This document shows positions 6,666 to 15,940 of a stretch of DNA of 45,645 bases, in pieces. The stretch's first letter is position 1. Each line of letters opens with the position of its first letter. The DNA is taken from positions 22,886-68,530 of the forward strand of contig DHOR01000016.1 of the NCBI GenBank assembly GCA_002409995.1, in the 5' to 3' direction. The stretch is from Hungatella sp. UBA5385. Its GTDB lineage: Bacteria; Bacillota; Clostridia; Lachnospirales; Lachnospiraceae. Position numbers and translations under genes: made by a program. The notes under the pieces are model-generated. The model had not been told where the DNA came from. It did not search any database and was given only the letters and a program-made list of their open reading frames with translations.

Positions 6666-8900
6666 ATGGCTGAGAAGATAATTAGAACAGAATATTCCGA
6701 GGAAATGCAGAAGAGCTACATGAACTATTCCATGAGCGTAATCACTGCCAGAGCAATCCCGGATGCAAGAGACGGATTAAAGCCGGTACAGCGGCGTGTA
6801 TTATATGATATGAGTGAGCTTCGTTTAAATTCGGACAAGCCTCACAGAAAATCTGCCCGTATTGTGGGTGATACCATGGGTAAATATCACCCTCATGGTG
6901 ACAGTTCTATTTACGATACCTTGGTGGTAATGTCCCAGGTATTTAAAAAGGGGATGCCCCTTGTAAATGGTCATGGTAACTTCGGCTCCATAGAAGGAGA
7001 CGGTGCGGCTGCCATGCGTTATACAGAAGCAAGACTTGAGAAATTCACAGAAGAGGTCTATCTGAAGGATTTAGATAAGACTGTTGACTTTGTACCCAAC
7101 TATGATGAGACCGAGAAGGAACCGGAGGTACTGCCGGTTCGTGTACCAAACCTTTTAATCAACGGTGCAGAGGGAATTGCAGTAGGTATGAGTACCAGCA
7201 TTCCTCCTCATAATCTGGGAGAAGTAATTGATGCAGTTCGTGCATATATTGATAACCAGGATATTACAACCAAAGAGCTGATGGAATATATGCCGGGGCC
7301 TGATTTCCCTACAGGCGGAATCATTGCCAATAAAAGCGATCTTCCTCAGATATATGAAACAGGTCAGGGTAAGATCAAACTTCGGGGCAAGATTGAGGTA
7401 GAGCTGGGCAAACGGAAATCAGATAAGGATAAGCTGATTATTTCAGAGATTCCTTATACCATGATTGGTGCAGGAATCAATAAATTTCTGATAGATGTGG
7501 CTGATCTTGTTGAGACGAAGAAGCTGACCGATGTAGTGGATATCTCCAACCAGTCCAATAAAGATGGAATCCGTATTGTACTGGAGCTGAAAAAAGATGC
7601 AGATGTGGAGAAAATTCGTAATATCCTCTATAAGAAGACAAAGCTTGAGGATACCTTTGGTGTTAACATGCTGGCAATTGCAGATGGAAGACCGGAGACT
7701 CTCAGTTTAAAGGGAATTCTTCGGAACTATCTGGAATTTCAGTATAAGAATGCTACCAGAAAGTATCAGTCACTTCTTGAAAAGGAACTGGAGAGAAAAG
7801 AGATCAGAGAAGGTCTTATTAAGGCATGCGATATCATAGACTTAATTATTGCTGTTTTAAGAGGCTCCAAAAACTTAAAGGATGCAAAAAACTGTTTGAT
7901 GACAGGAGATACCAGTAAAATTACATTTCGGATCAAGGCATTTGAAGCAGATGCAAAAACTCTTAATTTTACGGAGAAACAGGCAACTGCAATTCTGGAA
8001 ATGCGCCTCTATAAGTTAATTGGTCTGGAGATTCTTCAGCTGGAAAAGGAATATAAGGATTCACTTGCTAAGATTGCCCAGTACGAGAAGATTCTTGGAA
8101 GCAAAACTGCCATGTCAAATGTGATCAAAAAAGATTTGGAAGAGATCAAAAAGGAGTTTGCAACTGAGAGACGGACTCTTATTGAGGATGGCAAAGAGGC
8201 AGTTTACGATGAAACTGCAATTCCTATTTCAGAGGTAGCTTTTGTTATGGACCGGTTCGGATACTGTAAAGTGGTGGAAAAAAGTGTTTATGACAGAAAC
8301 TGGGAGACTTTAGAAAGCGAGAATCCCTATGTAATCACCTGTCTGAACACAGATAAGATCTGTATTTTCACCAATACAGGTATTCTTCATCAGGTGAAGA
8401 TTATGGATATACCTCTTGGCAAGCTGAGGGATAAGGGCAGTCCGATTGATAATTTAAGCAAATACGAAGGCTCCAAAGAAACTATTATCTATTTATGCAA
8501 TGCAGAATCAATGAAGGGGCGGCTGTTCCTCTTTGCAACCAAGCAAGCTCTTGTAAAACAAGTTCCTGGAGAAGAGTTTGAAACTAACAACAGAACTGTT
8601 GCAGCTACCAAGCTTCAGGAAGGCGATGAGGTTCTCTCAGTTCAGAAGGTAATGGGAGAAACAGATGTAGTGCTTCAGACCAGCAATGGTGTTTTCTTAC
8701 GATTTATGAGAGACGAAATATCTGAGTTAAAGAAGAATTCCAGAGGCGTCCGGGGTATTAAGCTGGCTCAGGGAGAGGAACTGGAGGCATTGTATCTGCT
8801 GGGAGATGACCCTATCATCGACTATAAAGGAAAAGATGTCCATTTAAATCGTTTAAAAATTGGTAAACGGGATGGAAAAGGAAGTAAAGCCCGTGTGTAA
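6666..8900 (+). CDS. Type IIA DNA topoisomerase subunit A (GyrA/ParC family)
   Basis: DNA cleavage and rejoining subunit, 14 nt after its partner and preceded by AAGGAGAGGA. The catalytic Tyr is Tyr119 in AAMRYTEARL. The quinolone-determining region reads HPHGDSSIYDT with Ser at 80 or 81 and Asp84, a wild-type-like pattern. The breakage-reunion core runs to about residue 480, with a coiled coil near 365-480. The C-terminal beta-pinwheel is short: the total length is 744 aa against about 800 or more for most GyrA. I find no QRRGGKG-type GyrA box; only a SRGVRG element near 692-697. That favours a topo IV-like activity, but some clostridial gyrases also have degenerate boxes. Confidence 0.9.
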   Translation: MAEKIIRTEYSEEMQKSYMNYSMSVITARAIPDARDGLKPVQRRVLYDMSELRLNSDKPHRKSARIVGDTMGKYHPHGDSSIYDTLVVMSQVFKKGMPLVNGHGNFGSIEGDGAAAMRYTEARLEKFTEEVYLKDLDKTVDFVPNYDETEKEPEVLPVRVPNLLINGAEGIAVGMSTSIPPHNLGEVIDAVRAYIDNQDITTKELMEYMPGPDFPTGGIIANKSDLPQIYETGQGKIKLRGKIEVELGKRKSDKDKLIISEIPYTMIGAGINKFLIDVADLVETKKLTDVVDISNQSNKDGIRIVLELKKDADVEKIRNILYKKTKLEDTFGVNMLAIADGRPETLSLKGILRNYLEFQYKNATRKYQSLLEKELERKEIREGLIKACDIIDLIIAVLRGSKNLKDAKNCLMTGDTSKITFRIKAFEADAKTLNFTEKQATAILEMRLYKLIGLEILQLEKEYKDSLAKIAQYEKILGSKTAMSNVIKKDLEEIKKEFATERRTLIEDGKEAVYDETAIPISEVAFVMDRFGYCKVVEKSVYDRNWETLESENPYVITCLNTDKICIFTNTGILHQVKIMDIPLGKLRDKGSPIDNLSKYEGSKETIIYLCNAESMKGRLFLFATKQALVKQVPGEEFETNNRTVAATKLQEGDEVLSVQKVMGETDVVLQTSNGVFLRFMRDEISELKKNSRGVRGIKLAQGEELEALYLLGDDPIIDYKGKDVHLNRLKIGKRDGKGSKARV

Positions 8901-8901
8901 T

Positions 8902-8950
8902 TCTTTGTGAGAGCATACAAAACATAGGAATGTCTTTGTGGAGCGTACAA
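8902..8950 (+). repeat. Imperfect direct repeat upstream of asd
   Basis: TCTTTGTGAGAGCATACAA (8902-8920) and TCTTTGTGGAGCGTACAA (8933-8950) differ by one indel and one substitution. They begin 31 nt apart, just after the topoisomerase A stop codon. The function is unknown. Confidence 0.5.
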
Positions 8951-8974
8951 ATGTATTTTTATCGCGAATAAACC

Positions 8975-9003
8975 TTGCTTTTTCTCAAAGTTTATTATAG
9001 GAT
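8975..9003 (+). promoter_or_regulatory. Possible asd promoter
   Basis: TTGCTT and TAGGAT are separated by 17 nt, about 58 nt before the asd start codon. The -10 match is only moderate. Confidence 0.35.
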
Positions 9004-9060
9004 AAGTAATAATTTAGCACGCTAAAGAATTACAATATGAATTGAGATGAGGAGAAAGTT

Positions 9061-10146
9061 ATGGTGAATAAATTAAAAGTTGGTATATTAGGAGCAACAG
9101 GAATGGTAGGACAGAGATTTATCTCTCTTCTGGAAAACCATCCATGGTATGAGGTGGTTACAGTGGCAGCCAGCCCGCGTTCAGCAGGAAAGTCATATGA
9201 AGAAGCGGTGGGTGACCGCTGGAAGATGACAACTCCAATGCCTGAAGCAGTGAAGAAGCTGGTGGTTATGAATGTAAATGAAGTGGAGAAGGTTGCGTCA
9301 ACCGTTGATTTTGTGTTCAGTGCCGTTGATATGACTAAGGAGGAGATCAAAGCCATTGAAGAGGCATATGCAAAAACAGAGACTCCTGTAGTATCTAATA
9401 ACAGTGCACATCGCTGGACTCCTGATGTTCCTATGGTTATTCCTGAGGTGAATCCTGAGCATTTTGAAGTGATTAAGGATCAGAAAAAACGCCTTGGGAC
9501 AGAGAAGGGATTTATTGCTGTGAAACCTAACTGCTCCATTCAGAGCTATGCTCCTGTTTTAACTGCATGGAAGGAATTTGAGCCATATGAAGTGGTTGCT
9601 ACTACATATCAGGCGATTTCCGGTGCAGGCAAGAATTTTAAGGACTGGCCGGAGATGGTTGAGAATATTATCCCTTACATCGGCGGTGAGGAAGAAAAGA
9701 GCGAACAGGAACCTCTCCGTATCTGGGGTAAGATTGAGAATGGAGAGATTGTTAAGGCAGAGGGTCCGGTGATCACCTGTCAGTGTATCCGTGTACCTGT
9801 TCTTAATGGTCACACAGCTGCAGTATTTGTGAAATTCCGTAAGAAACCAACCAAAGCAGAATTGATAGACCGTATTGTAAACTTTAAGGGCCTTCCTCAG
9901 GAACTTAAGCTTCCAAGTGCACCTGCACAGTTTATCCAGTATTTAGAGGAGGATAACCGTCCTCAGGTTACACTTGATGTGGACTTTGAAAATGGTATGG
10001 GAGTTTCTGTAGGACGTATCCGTGAAGATCATGTATATGATTATAAATTTGTTGGTCTGTCCCACAATACAGTGAGAGGTGCAGCAGGCGGTGCTGTTCT
10101 CTGCGCAGAGCTTTTAACGGCTCAGAACTATATTACAGCTAAATAA
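9061..10146 (+). CDS. asd: Aspartate-semialdehyde dehydrogenase
   Basis: Converts aspartyl phosphate to aspartate semialdehyde with NADPH, the branch point to lysine/diaminopimelate, threonine and methionine. The Rossmann motif GILGATGMVGQRF is at residues 8-20. The catalytic Cys158 is in KPNCSIQ and the acid-base His251 is in NGHTAAV. SGAGK and the closing GLSHNTVRGAAGG are also present. At 361 aa, with a PNCSIQ active site, it belongs to the archaeal/fungal-like class common in Clostridia rather than the E. coli class. GAGGAGAAAG lies just before the ATG. No lysine riboswitch is visible in the 160-nt leader. Confidence 0.95.
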   Translation: MVNKLKVGILGATGMVGQRFISLLENHPWYEVVTVAASPRSAGKSYEEAVGDRWKMTTPMPEAVKKLVVMNVNEVEKVASTVDFVFSAVDMTKEEIKAIEEAYAKTETPVVSNNSAHRWTPDVPMVIPEVNPEHFEVIKDQKKRLGTEKGFIAVKPNCSIQSYAPVLTAWKEFEPYEVVATTYQAISGAGKNFKDWPEMVENIIPYIGGEEEKSEQEPLRIWGKIENGEIVKAEGPVITCQCIRVPVLNGHTAAVFVKFRKKPTKAELIDRIVNFKGLPQELKLPSAPAQFIQYLEEDNRPQVTLDVDFENGMGVSVGRIREDHVYDYKFVGLSHNTVRGAAGGAVLCAELLTAQNYITAK

Positions 10147-10215
10147 TAGTAAATTAATAGTAGGTAAGTAAATAACAGTTAGATAAATAACAGGTAAATA
10201 AATGATAAGTATATG
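10147..10215 (+). repeat. AT-rich low-complexity tract
   Basis: A degenerate run of GTAAATAA / AGATAAATAACAG units directly follows the asd stop codon. It contains stops in all forward frames and no clear hairpin. It looks like slippage-generated spacer. Confidence 0.45.
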
Positions 10216-10280
10216 ACAAGAGTCCGGCTTTCCGTAAGGGAGGGCCGGATTCCCTGAGAAAGAGAGAAGGAGGCATCAGT

Positions 10281-11342
10281 ATGGCGTATAAGAAAGAGCT
10301 TTGGGGCACAATGCCTGATGACAGCAAGGTGTATTTATACACACTGATTAATGCAAACGGAGTTTCAGCATCTTTTTCTGATTTAGGAGCGGTATGGGTT
10401 TCCATGAACGTACCTGATCGCAATGGTGAGATGAAAGATGTGGTTTTAGGCTATGACAGTGTTGAAAACTATTTGGAAAACCCGCCTCATCTTGGCGCAC
10501 CCATCGGGCGCAATGCCAACCGGATCGGCGGTGCCCGTTTTACTCTCAATGGCAAAGAATACAAGCTGTTTGCCAATGATGGTCCTAACAACCTTCACAG
10601 CGCACCTGATCTGTATCACAGCCGTTTGTGGGAGAGTGAGGTTGAAGAAGGCAGCCTTGGAACGTCTATTCACTTTTCTCTTACAAGTCCGGATGGAGAC
10701 CAGGGATATCCAGGGAATGCCAGCATTACAGTCAGCTATACTCTGACACCGGACAACAGCCTTCAGATATCCTATCATATGGTATCTGATGCAGATACCA
10801 TCGCTAATTTTACTAACCACAGTTATTTTAACTTAGATGGTCATGACAGCGGCTATGCCATGAATCAGCGGGTGTGGATTGATGCTGATACCTTTACAAT
10901 GGCTGATGCTGTTTCAATTCCTACAGGGGAGATTGTACCTGTTAAGGGAACACCTATGGACTTTACTGAAATGAAGACCATTGAACAGGATATTAACCAG
11001 GACTATGAGGCGCTTGTACTTGGACAGGGGTATGATCATAACTGGATTCTCAATTCCACATCAGGAGAGGTTGCGCTCTGTGCGGCAGCAGAATCTGAGA
11101 AAACAGGAATCCGTATGGAGGTTTATACTGATCTTCCGGGAATTCAGTTCTATACAGGTAACTTCCTTGGGGAGGGACCTGCAGGTAAAAATGGAGCTGT
11201 TTATGGCAGACGCCATGCTTATTGTTTTGAAACCCAGTATTATCCTGACTCAGTGAATAAACCAGAGTTTCCTTCTCCTTTGCTGAAGGAAGGGGAGGAG
11301 TATGGGACCACTACTATTTACAAATTTGGCTTAATAGGATAA
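10281..11342 (+). CDS. galM: Aldose 1-epimerase (galactose mutarotase)
   Basis: Interconverts alpha and beta anomers of galactose, glucose or related sugars in the cytoplasm. Family motifs are GRNANRI at 77-82, NNLHS (His106), NFTNHSYFNL (His180, general acid), GYDHNW and CFETQYYPD (Glu317, general base). Its 353 aa are the usual length. GAAGGAGG lies 9 nt before the ATG. No galactose genes adjoin it, so it may serve general sugar flux, including the sugars released by the GH43/GH31 enzymes encoded later. Confidence 0.93.
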   Translation: MAYKKELWGTMPDDSKVYLYTLINANGVSASFSDLGAVWVSMNVPDRNGEMKDVVLGYDSVENYLENPPHLGAPIGRNANRIGGARFTLNGKEYKLFANDGPNNLHSAPDLYHSRLWESEVEEGSLGTSIHFSLTSPDGDQGYPGNASITVSYTLTPDNSLQISYHMVSDADTIANFTNHSYFNLDGHDSGYAMNQRVWIDADTFTMADAVSIPTGEIVPVKGTPMDFTEMKTIEQDINQDYEALVLGQGYDHNWILNSTSGEVALCAAAESEKTGIRMEVYTDLPGIQFYTGNFLGEGPAGKNGAVYGRRHAYCFETQYYPDSVNKPEFPSPLLKEGEEYGTTTIYKFGLIG

Positions 11343-11363
11343 AATTATTATGGAATTATAATC

Positions 11364-11394
11364 CAGGGGTGCAGGGGATTTCCCAGCATCCCTG
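11364..11394 (+). terminator. Stem-loop after galM
   Basis: CAGGGGTGC pairs with GCATCCCTG (9 bp, one G-U) around a 13-nt loop. The tail is AT-rich but not a clear T-run, so it may be an attenuating or mRNA-stabilising hairpin before the exporter gene. Confidence 0.4.
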
Positions 11395-11428
11395 ATATTC
11401 TATTAAAAGAGGGAGATATCATATACAT

Positions 11429-12322
11429 ATGAGTAAGCATGAAGGCAACGGAATCAAAATACTGGCTGCAATAGGGCTGATTGTTACTACCATCATATGG
11501 GGAAGCGCTTTTGTAGTTATGAAGAATACAGTGGATATCATAGCTCCCACCTATTTGCTGGCTCTTCGTTTTACCATAGCTTCCATAGCTTTGGTTCTTG
11601 TATTCTGGAGACAGTCCATGAAAATCACCATGTCCGATTTATTATGCGGAGGGCTGCTGGGAGTGTTTTTATTTATCAGCTATCTATTCCAGACCTATGG
11701 GTTAAAATATACAACCGCCAGCAAGAATGCATTTATTACAACGCTCTATGTGATTCTGGTTCCGTTTCTCCATTGGTTTTTCAATAAAAAGAAACCTTCA
11801 AGGAATAACATAGCTGCTGCTTTTATTGCAGTGATAGGTCTGGCGCTGCTGTCACTGGAAGGGGATTTTTCAGTTAATATAGGAGATTTTCTCACTTTAA
11901 TCTGCGGCATATTTTTTGCTGTTCATATTGTTTTTATTGATCGTTTTACAGTGGATCATGATCCTGTTATTCTCACTGTGGTACAGATGTGTGTGGCTGC
12001 GCTGTTAAGCTGGGCTTCTGCACCTGTACTGGAAGGCGGATTTGATATAACAGTGATAAACAATTCCATACTGTATGGATTGCTTTATCTTGGTATTTTC
12101 AGTACCATGATTGGATTTTTGCTGCAGAATGTGGGACAGAAATATTTGACGCCCAATACCTCATCGATTCTATTATCCTTTGAATCGGTGTTTGGTTTGG
12201 TATTCGCAGTGATCTTTCTAAATGAACCTGTTACGGCGAAGCTGATTGCAGGTTGTGTATTTATGTTTGCTGCAGTTATTTTATCTGAGTATCAAAGGAA
12301 AAGGGTATCAAATAAATCATAA
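11429..12322 (+). CDS. DMT-superfamily (EamA) transporter
   Basis: Integral membrane protein of 297 aa with about ten hydrophobic segments arranged as two EamA repeats (about 10-140 and 150-290). Typical motifs are TTIIWGSAFVVMK in helix 1, ALRFTIASIAL in helix 2 and a second-repeat ending with SILLSFESVFGLVFAVIFLNEPVT. Members export amino acids or metabolites, but the substrate cannot be read from sequence. The gene ends 30 nt before the ferredoxin-nitroreductase gene, so they are probably co-transcribed. Confidence 0.88.
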   Translation: MSKHEGNGIKILAAIGLIVTTIIWGSAFVVMKNTVDIIAPTYLLALRFTIASIALVLVFWRQSMKITMSDLLCGGLLGVFLFISYLFQTYGLKYTTASKNAFITTLYVILVPFLHWFFNKKKPSRNNIAAAFIAVIGLALLSLEGDFSVNIGDFLTLICGIFFAVHIVFIDRFTVDHDPVILTVVQMCVAALLSWASAPVLEGGFDITVINNSILYGLLYLGIFSTMIGFLLQNVGQKYLTPNTSSILLSFESVFGLVFAVIFLNEPVTAKLIAGCVFMFAAVILSEYQRKRVSNKS

Positions 12323-12352
12323 ATGTTTATAGAATAAAAGGAGTGACAACAC

Positions 12353-13153
12353 ATGGAAGAGACAATTTTAATTAACAGGGAACTTTGTATTGGCTGCGGA
12401 CTTTGTGTAAAGGACTGTCCGGGCAATGCTTTAAAGCTGGAGGAGGGGAAAGCTGTTTATACCAGACAGTGCATTGAATGTGGTCATTGTGTGGCGATCT
12501 GTCCATCAGCAGCTGTTTCCATACCTTCTTATGATATGGAGGAAGTGGAAGAGTATCATAAGGACAGCTTTACCATTGATCCGGAGCATTTTCTTCATGC
12601 AGTAAAATTCCGCAGAAGTGTACGTAATTTTAAACAGGAGCCTGTTAAGAAAGAGTCTGTGGAGCGGATTGTAGATGCAGGGCGCTATACAGCTACTGCA
12701 AGAAATCTTCAGGCATGTACCTTTGTAGTTGTTCAGGAACGCCTGGCTGAGTTTAAGGAACTGTTCTGGCAGCAGATGCCGAGTATTCTGGAAGTGCTTC
12801 AGGAGACAAAACCTGAATATGTCAGACCTTTTACTCTTTTTTATGAAATGTGGAAAAAAGATCCTCAGAATGATACCTTCTTTTTTAACACCACCTCTCT
12901 TGTGATTGTGGCAAGCCATAACCCCTTAGATGCAGGTCTGGCTTCAGCTAATATGGAGAATATGGCAGTTGCAGAAGGCGCAGGGGTGTTGTACAGCGGT
13001 TATCTCCAGAGAACCATATCCACAAGCCCTGTTCTTATGGAGTGGCTGGGAATTGCAGATAAGCCTATTGGCTGTTGTATGCTGATGGGATATCCTGCTG
13101 TTAAGTATGAAAGAACGGCACCTAGAAGAAAAGCTGATGTCAGATTTTTTTAA
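12353..13153 (+). CDS. Ferredoxin-nitroreductase fusion protein
   Basis: Residues 1-60 form a two-cluster 4Fe-4S ferredoxin domain: Cys12, 15, 18, 22 and Cys40, 43, 46, 50, each CxxCxxCxxxCP. From about residue 80 a nitroreductase (FMN) domain begins with RRSVRNFKQEPV and the TATARNLQ FMN-binding segment. It probably moves electrons from cellular ferredoxin pools to a flavin that reduces nitro or quinone-like compounds. The 266 aa length matches this common clostridial architecture. AAGGAG precedes the ATG. The physiological substrate is unknown. Confidence 0.9.
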   Translation: MEETILINRELCIGCGLCVKDCPGNALKLEEGKAVYTRQCIECGHCVAICPSAAVSIPSYDMEEVEEYHKDSFTIDPEHFLHAVKFRRSVRNFKQEPVKKESVERIVDAGRYTATARNLQACTFVVVQERLAEFKELFWQQMPSILEVLQETKPEYVRPFTLFYEMWKKDPQNDTFFFNTTSLVIVASHNPLDAGLASANMENMAVAEGAGVLYSGYLQRTISTSPVLMEWLGIADKPIGCCMLMGYPAVKYERTAPRRKADVRFF

Positions 13154-13183
13154 AGGGCTGTCTGATCATAAAGTTCTGAAAAT

Positions 13184-13229
13184 AAAGCTTGGGTTCAAAC
13201 CTGATAGAAAAGGTTTGAACCCAAGCTTT
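13184..13229. terminator. 19-bp perfect inverted repeat between convergent genes
   Basis: Positions 13184-13202 pair without mismatch with 13211-13229 around the 8-nt loop GATAGAAA. Reading on the minus strand, a T-rich tail (TTTATTTTC) follows, so it mainly terminates the deacylase gene, whose stop codon overlaps the stem. Forward read-through is also likely to be stopped. Confidence 0.85.
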
Positions 13230-13707
13230 AAATATCTTTCAATTTGCACACATCAATCCATGCCTTAGCACTGGATAGCTGAAACAATTCTTCACAAGTC
13301 AGTTCAATTGCAGAATTGGAACTGCCTGCAGCGGGAAAAACAGTTGTAAAACGCTCCATGGAAACATCCAGATAAGTGGTTACATGGTCTGGATTGGCAA
13401 ATGGGCAGACACCGCCGATCTGGTGGCCTGTCAGCATGGACACTTCTTCTGCACCCAGCATTTTAGCCTTAAAGCCAAACTGTTTTTTGAATTTAGCATT
13501 ATCGATCTTTGTATCGCCTGCTGTGACAATAAGAATACAGCCGGTGGTATCATCTCCGTGGAAGGACAATGTTTTCGCAATTCTAGCAGGCTCTACACCT
13601 ACTGCCTGGGCAGCCAGCTCCACAGTGGCACTGGATACGGGAAACTCCCTTACATCGCTGTCTTTTCCAAATTCTTTTAAATATTCTTTTACTTTTGTAA
13701 TAGACAT
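13228..13707 (-). CDS. YbaK/EbsC-family aminoacyl-tRNA deacylase
   Basis: Cytoplasmic editing enzyme of the YbaK/ProX superfamily that hydrolyses mischarged tRNA such as Cys-tRNA(Pro). Family features include SSATVELAAQAVGVEPARIAKTLSF, TAGDTKID, a conserved GHQIGGVCPFA loop and FPAAGSSNSAIELT. The start at 13707 (MSITKVKEY, 159 aa) is preferred because AAAGGAG lies 8-14 nt upstream; the in-frame ATG at 13782 lacks a comparable site. The gene is convergent with the nitroreductase gene and divergent from topB. Confidence 0.88.
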   Translation of the reverse strand: MSITKVKEYLKEFGKDSDVREFPVSSATVELAAQAVGVEPARIAKTLSFHGDDTTGCILIVTAGDTKIDNAKFKKQFGFKAKMLGAEEVSMLTGHQIGGVCPFANPDHVTTYLDVSMERFTTVFPAAGSSNSAIELTCEELFQLSSAKAWIDVCKLKDI

Positions 13708-13822
13708 TTCCTTGAGACTCCTTTGCGTTAATGTAATAAAATCGTAATGAAATTGCTTATCATTGTAACATTGATATTCCATTTTTACAATGCTATAATG
13801 GAAAAGCGTGCAAATGGAGGTT

Positions 13823-13851
13823 TTGCTATTTTGACTGTTTTATGGTATACT
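13823..13851 (+). promoter_or_regulatory. Promoter of topB
   Basis: TTGCTA (13823-13828) and TATACT (13846-13851) are separated by 17 nt, giving a leader of about 25 nt. Confidence 0.6.
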
Positions 13852-13883
13852 GAATCGGTTATTACAATGGAATGAGGAGTAAA

Positions 13884-15926
13884 ATGTCGAAATCTTTATA
13901 CATAGCAGAAAAACCAAGCGTTGCTCAGGAGTTTGCCAACGCATTGAAAATCAACGCCAGACGAAGCAATGGCTATATTGAATCTGATGAAGTGATTATT
14001 ACGTGGTGTGTAGGTCATCTGGTTACCATGAGCTATCCGGAAGCCTATGATCCTAAGTATAAGCGCTGGAGTCTTTCCGCCCTTCCCTTTCTTCCCAAAG
14101 AGTTTAAATATGAGATAATTCCCAGTGCGGAAAAGCAGTATCAGATTGTCAGCGGTCTTCTAAACCGTAACGATGTGGATACTATTTACATCTGCACTGA
14201 CTCAGGACGGGAAGGAGAGTATATCTACCGTCTGGTAGCCCAGATGGCAGGGGTCCAGGGCAAGAAGCAAAAGAGAGTCTGGATTGACTCACAGACAGAG
14301 GAAGAGATACTGCGAGGGATCAGAGAAGCCAAGGATTCATCAGAGTATGATAATCTTTCAGCCTCCGCTTATTTAAGGGCAAAGGAAGATTATCTTATGG
14401 GAATCAATTTCTCCCGCCTCCTTACTTTAAAATACGGGCAGCATATTTCTAATTATTTAAGAACAGGGAAAAACACGGTGATTTCTGTTGGGCGTGTTAT
14501 GACCTGTGTAATGGGCATGGTAGTGCGAAGGGAACGGGAGTTCAGGGACTTTGTAAAAACACCATTTTACAGAGTTATCGGCACTTATGCTCCTCTTAAT
14601 ATGGAATTTGATGCGGAATGGAGAAGTGCACAAGGGTCCAGATATTTTGAGTCTCCCTATCTTTATAAGGAGAATGGATTCAAAGAGAGAAAACATGCAG
14701 AGGCACTGATTGAGGCGCTTTCAGCCATGGAACCTATGGAAGGTACCGTGGCCTCCATTGAAAGAAAAAAAGAAACGAAGAATCCCCCTCTTTTATACAA
14801 TCTTGCGGAGCTTCAGAATGACTGCTCCAAGATGTTTAAAATCAGCCCTGATGAAACCCTTAAGGTAGTTCAGGAGCTGTATGAGAAGAAGATGGTTACA
14901 TACCCAAGAACCGATGCCAGAGTCCTTTCCACAGCAGTTGCTAAGGAAATCCATAAAAACATTGGCGGTTTGAGGAACTTCGAACCTTTGGCAGCAGCTG
15001 CTTCTCAGGCTTTGGAGATGGGCTCTTATAAGAATATCTCCAAAACCCGTTATGTCAATGATAAGCAGATCACGGACCATTATGCCATTATTCCTACAGG
15101 ACAGGGAATGGGAGCGCTGAGAAGTCTTGCGCCTCTTGCACAGAAGGTATATGAGGTCATTGCCAGACGATTTTTAAGCATATTTTATCCTGCTGCCATC
15201 TACCAGAAGTATGCTCTGGAAATTGTTGCAGATAAGGAACATTTTTTTGCCAACTTCCGCGTAATGCTGGAAGAAGGGTATCTAAAGATTGCAGATGTTT
15301 CTTCAGCAAAAAAGAAGCAGGAACAAAAAGATGAAAAGAATGCAGAGACAGAAGGGCAGGAGGAAACTGGAGATTCCCCTCAGAATAATATGGATAATCC
15401 GGAATTTATTAAAATGCTTGGCAGTCTGAAAAAGGGAGTTGTGATTCCTCTTAGTAAACTGATTATAAAAGAGGGAGAAACCTCACCCCCAAAACGCTAC
15501 ACCTCAGGTTCTATCATACTTGCCATGGAAAATGCAGGACAGCTGATTGAAGACGAAGAGCTTCGCGCGCAGATTAAGGGAAGCGGAATTGGCACCAGTG
15601 CAACAAGGGCAGAGATTTTGAAAAAACTGGTGAATATTAAGTATCTGTCTCTGAACAAAAAAACTCAGGTTATCACTCCTACCTTGTTAGGTGAGATGAT
15701 TTTTGATGTAGTGGACGCCTCCATACGCCAGCTTCTTAACCCGGAGCTGACAGCAAGCTGGGAGAAAGGGCTGACCTATGTGGCAGAAGGCAGTATCACT
15801 TCTGAGGAGTATATGGTAAAGCTGGAGAACTTTGTTGCTGGACGGACCAATAATGTTTTGAGACTGAATAATCAATATGGTCTGCGAACTGCTTTTGATG
15901 CAGCGGCAGCCAACTATAAAAAATAG
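13884..15926 (+). CDS. topB: DNA topoisomerase III
   Basis: Type IA topoisomerase that relaxes negative supercoils and decatenates. The TOPRIM domain begins with YIAEKPSVAQ and carries the acidic TDSGREGEY motif near residues 105-113. The active-site Tyr340 lies in TYPRTDAR, preceded by SVGRVMT. The 680 aa end without C-terminal zinc fingers. ATG 13884 is chosen because GAGGAG at 13873-13878 would overlap the ATG at 13872. A charged insertion near residues 474-505 (KKKQEQKDEKNAETEGQEE) looks disordered. The next gene starts 14 nt downstream. Confidence 0.92.
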   Translation: MSKSLYIAEKPSVAQEFANALKINARRSNGYIESDEVIITWCVGHLVTMSYPEAYDPKYKRWSLSALPFLPKEFKYEIIPSAEKQYQIVSGLLNRNDVDTIYICTDSGREGEYIYRLVAQMAGVQGKKQKRVWIDSQTEEEILRGIREAKDSSEYDNLSASAYLRAKEDYLMGINFSRLLTLKYGQHISNYLRTGKNTVISVGRVMTCVMGMVVRREREFRDFVKTPFYRVIGTYAPLNMEFDAEWRSAQGSRYFESPYLYKENGFKERKHAEALIEALSAMEPMEGTVASIERKKETKNPPLLYNLAELQNDCSKMFKISPDETLKVVQELYEKKMVTYPRTDARVLSTAVAKEIHKNIGGLRNFEPLAAAASQALEMGSYKNISKTRYVNDKQITDHYAIIPTGQGMGALRSLAPLAQKVYEVIARRFLSIFYPAAIYQKYALEIVADKEHFFANFRVMLEEGYLKIADVSSAKKKQEQKDEKNAETEGQEETGDSPQNNMDNPEFIKMLGSLKKGVVIPLSKLIIKEGETSPPKRYTSGSIILAMENAGQLIEDEELRAQIKGSGIGTSATRAEILKKLVNIKYLSLNKKTQVITPTLLGEMIFDVVDASIRQLLNPELTASWEKGLTYVAEGSITSEEYMVKLENFVAGRTNNVLRLNNQYGLRTAFDAAAANYKK

Positions 15927-15940
15927 AGCAGGAGAATTAT

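Noticed and set aside
8901..9060. Lysine riboswitch before asd
   Set aside because: The 160-nt gap is too short and lacks the expected multi-helix pattern; only a direct repeat is visible.
10211..10255. Terminator upstream of galM
   Set aside because: TCCGGC/GCCGGA can pair over 6 bp, but there is no T-run on the plus strand and the loop is irregular.
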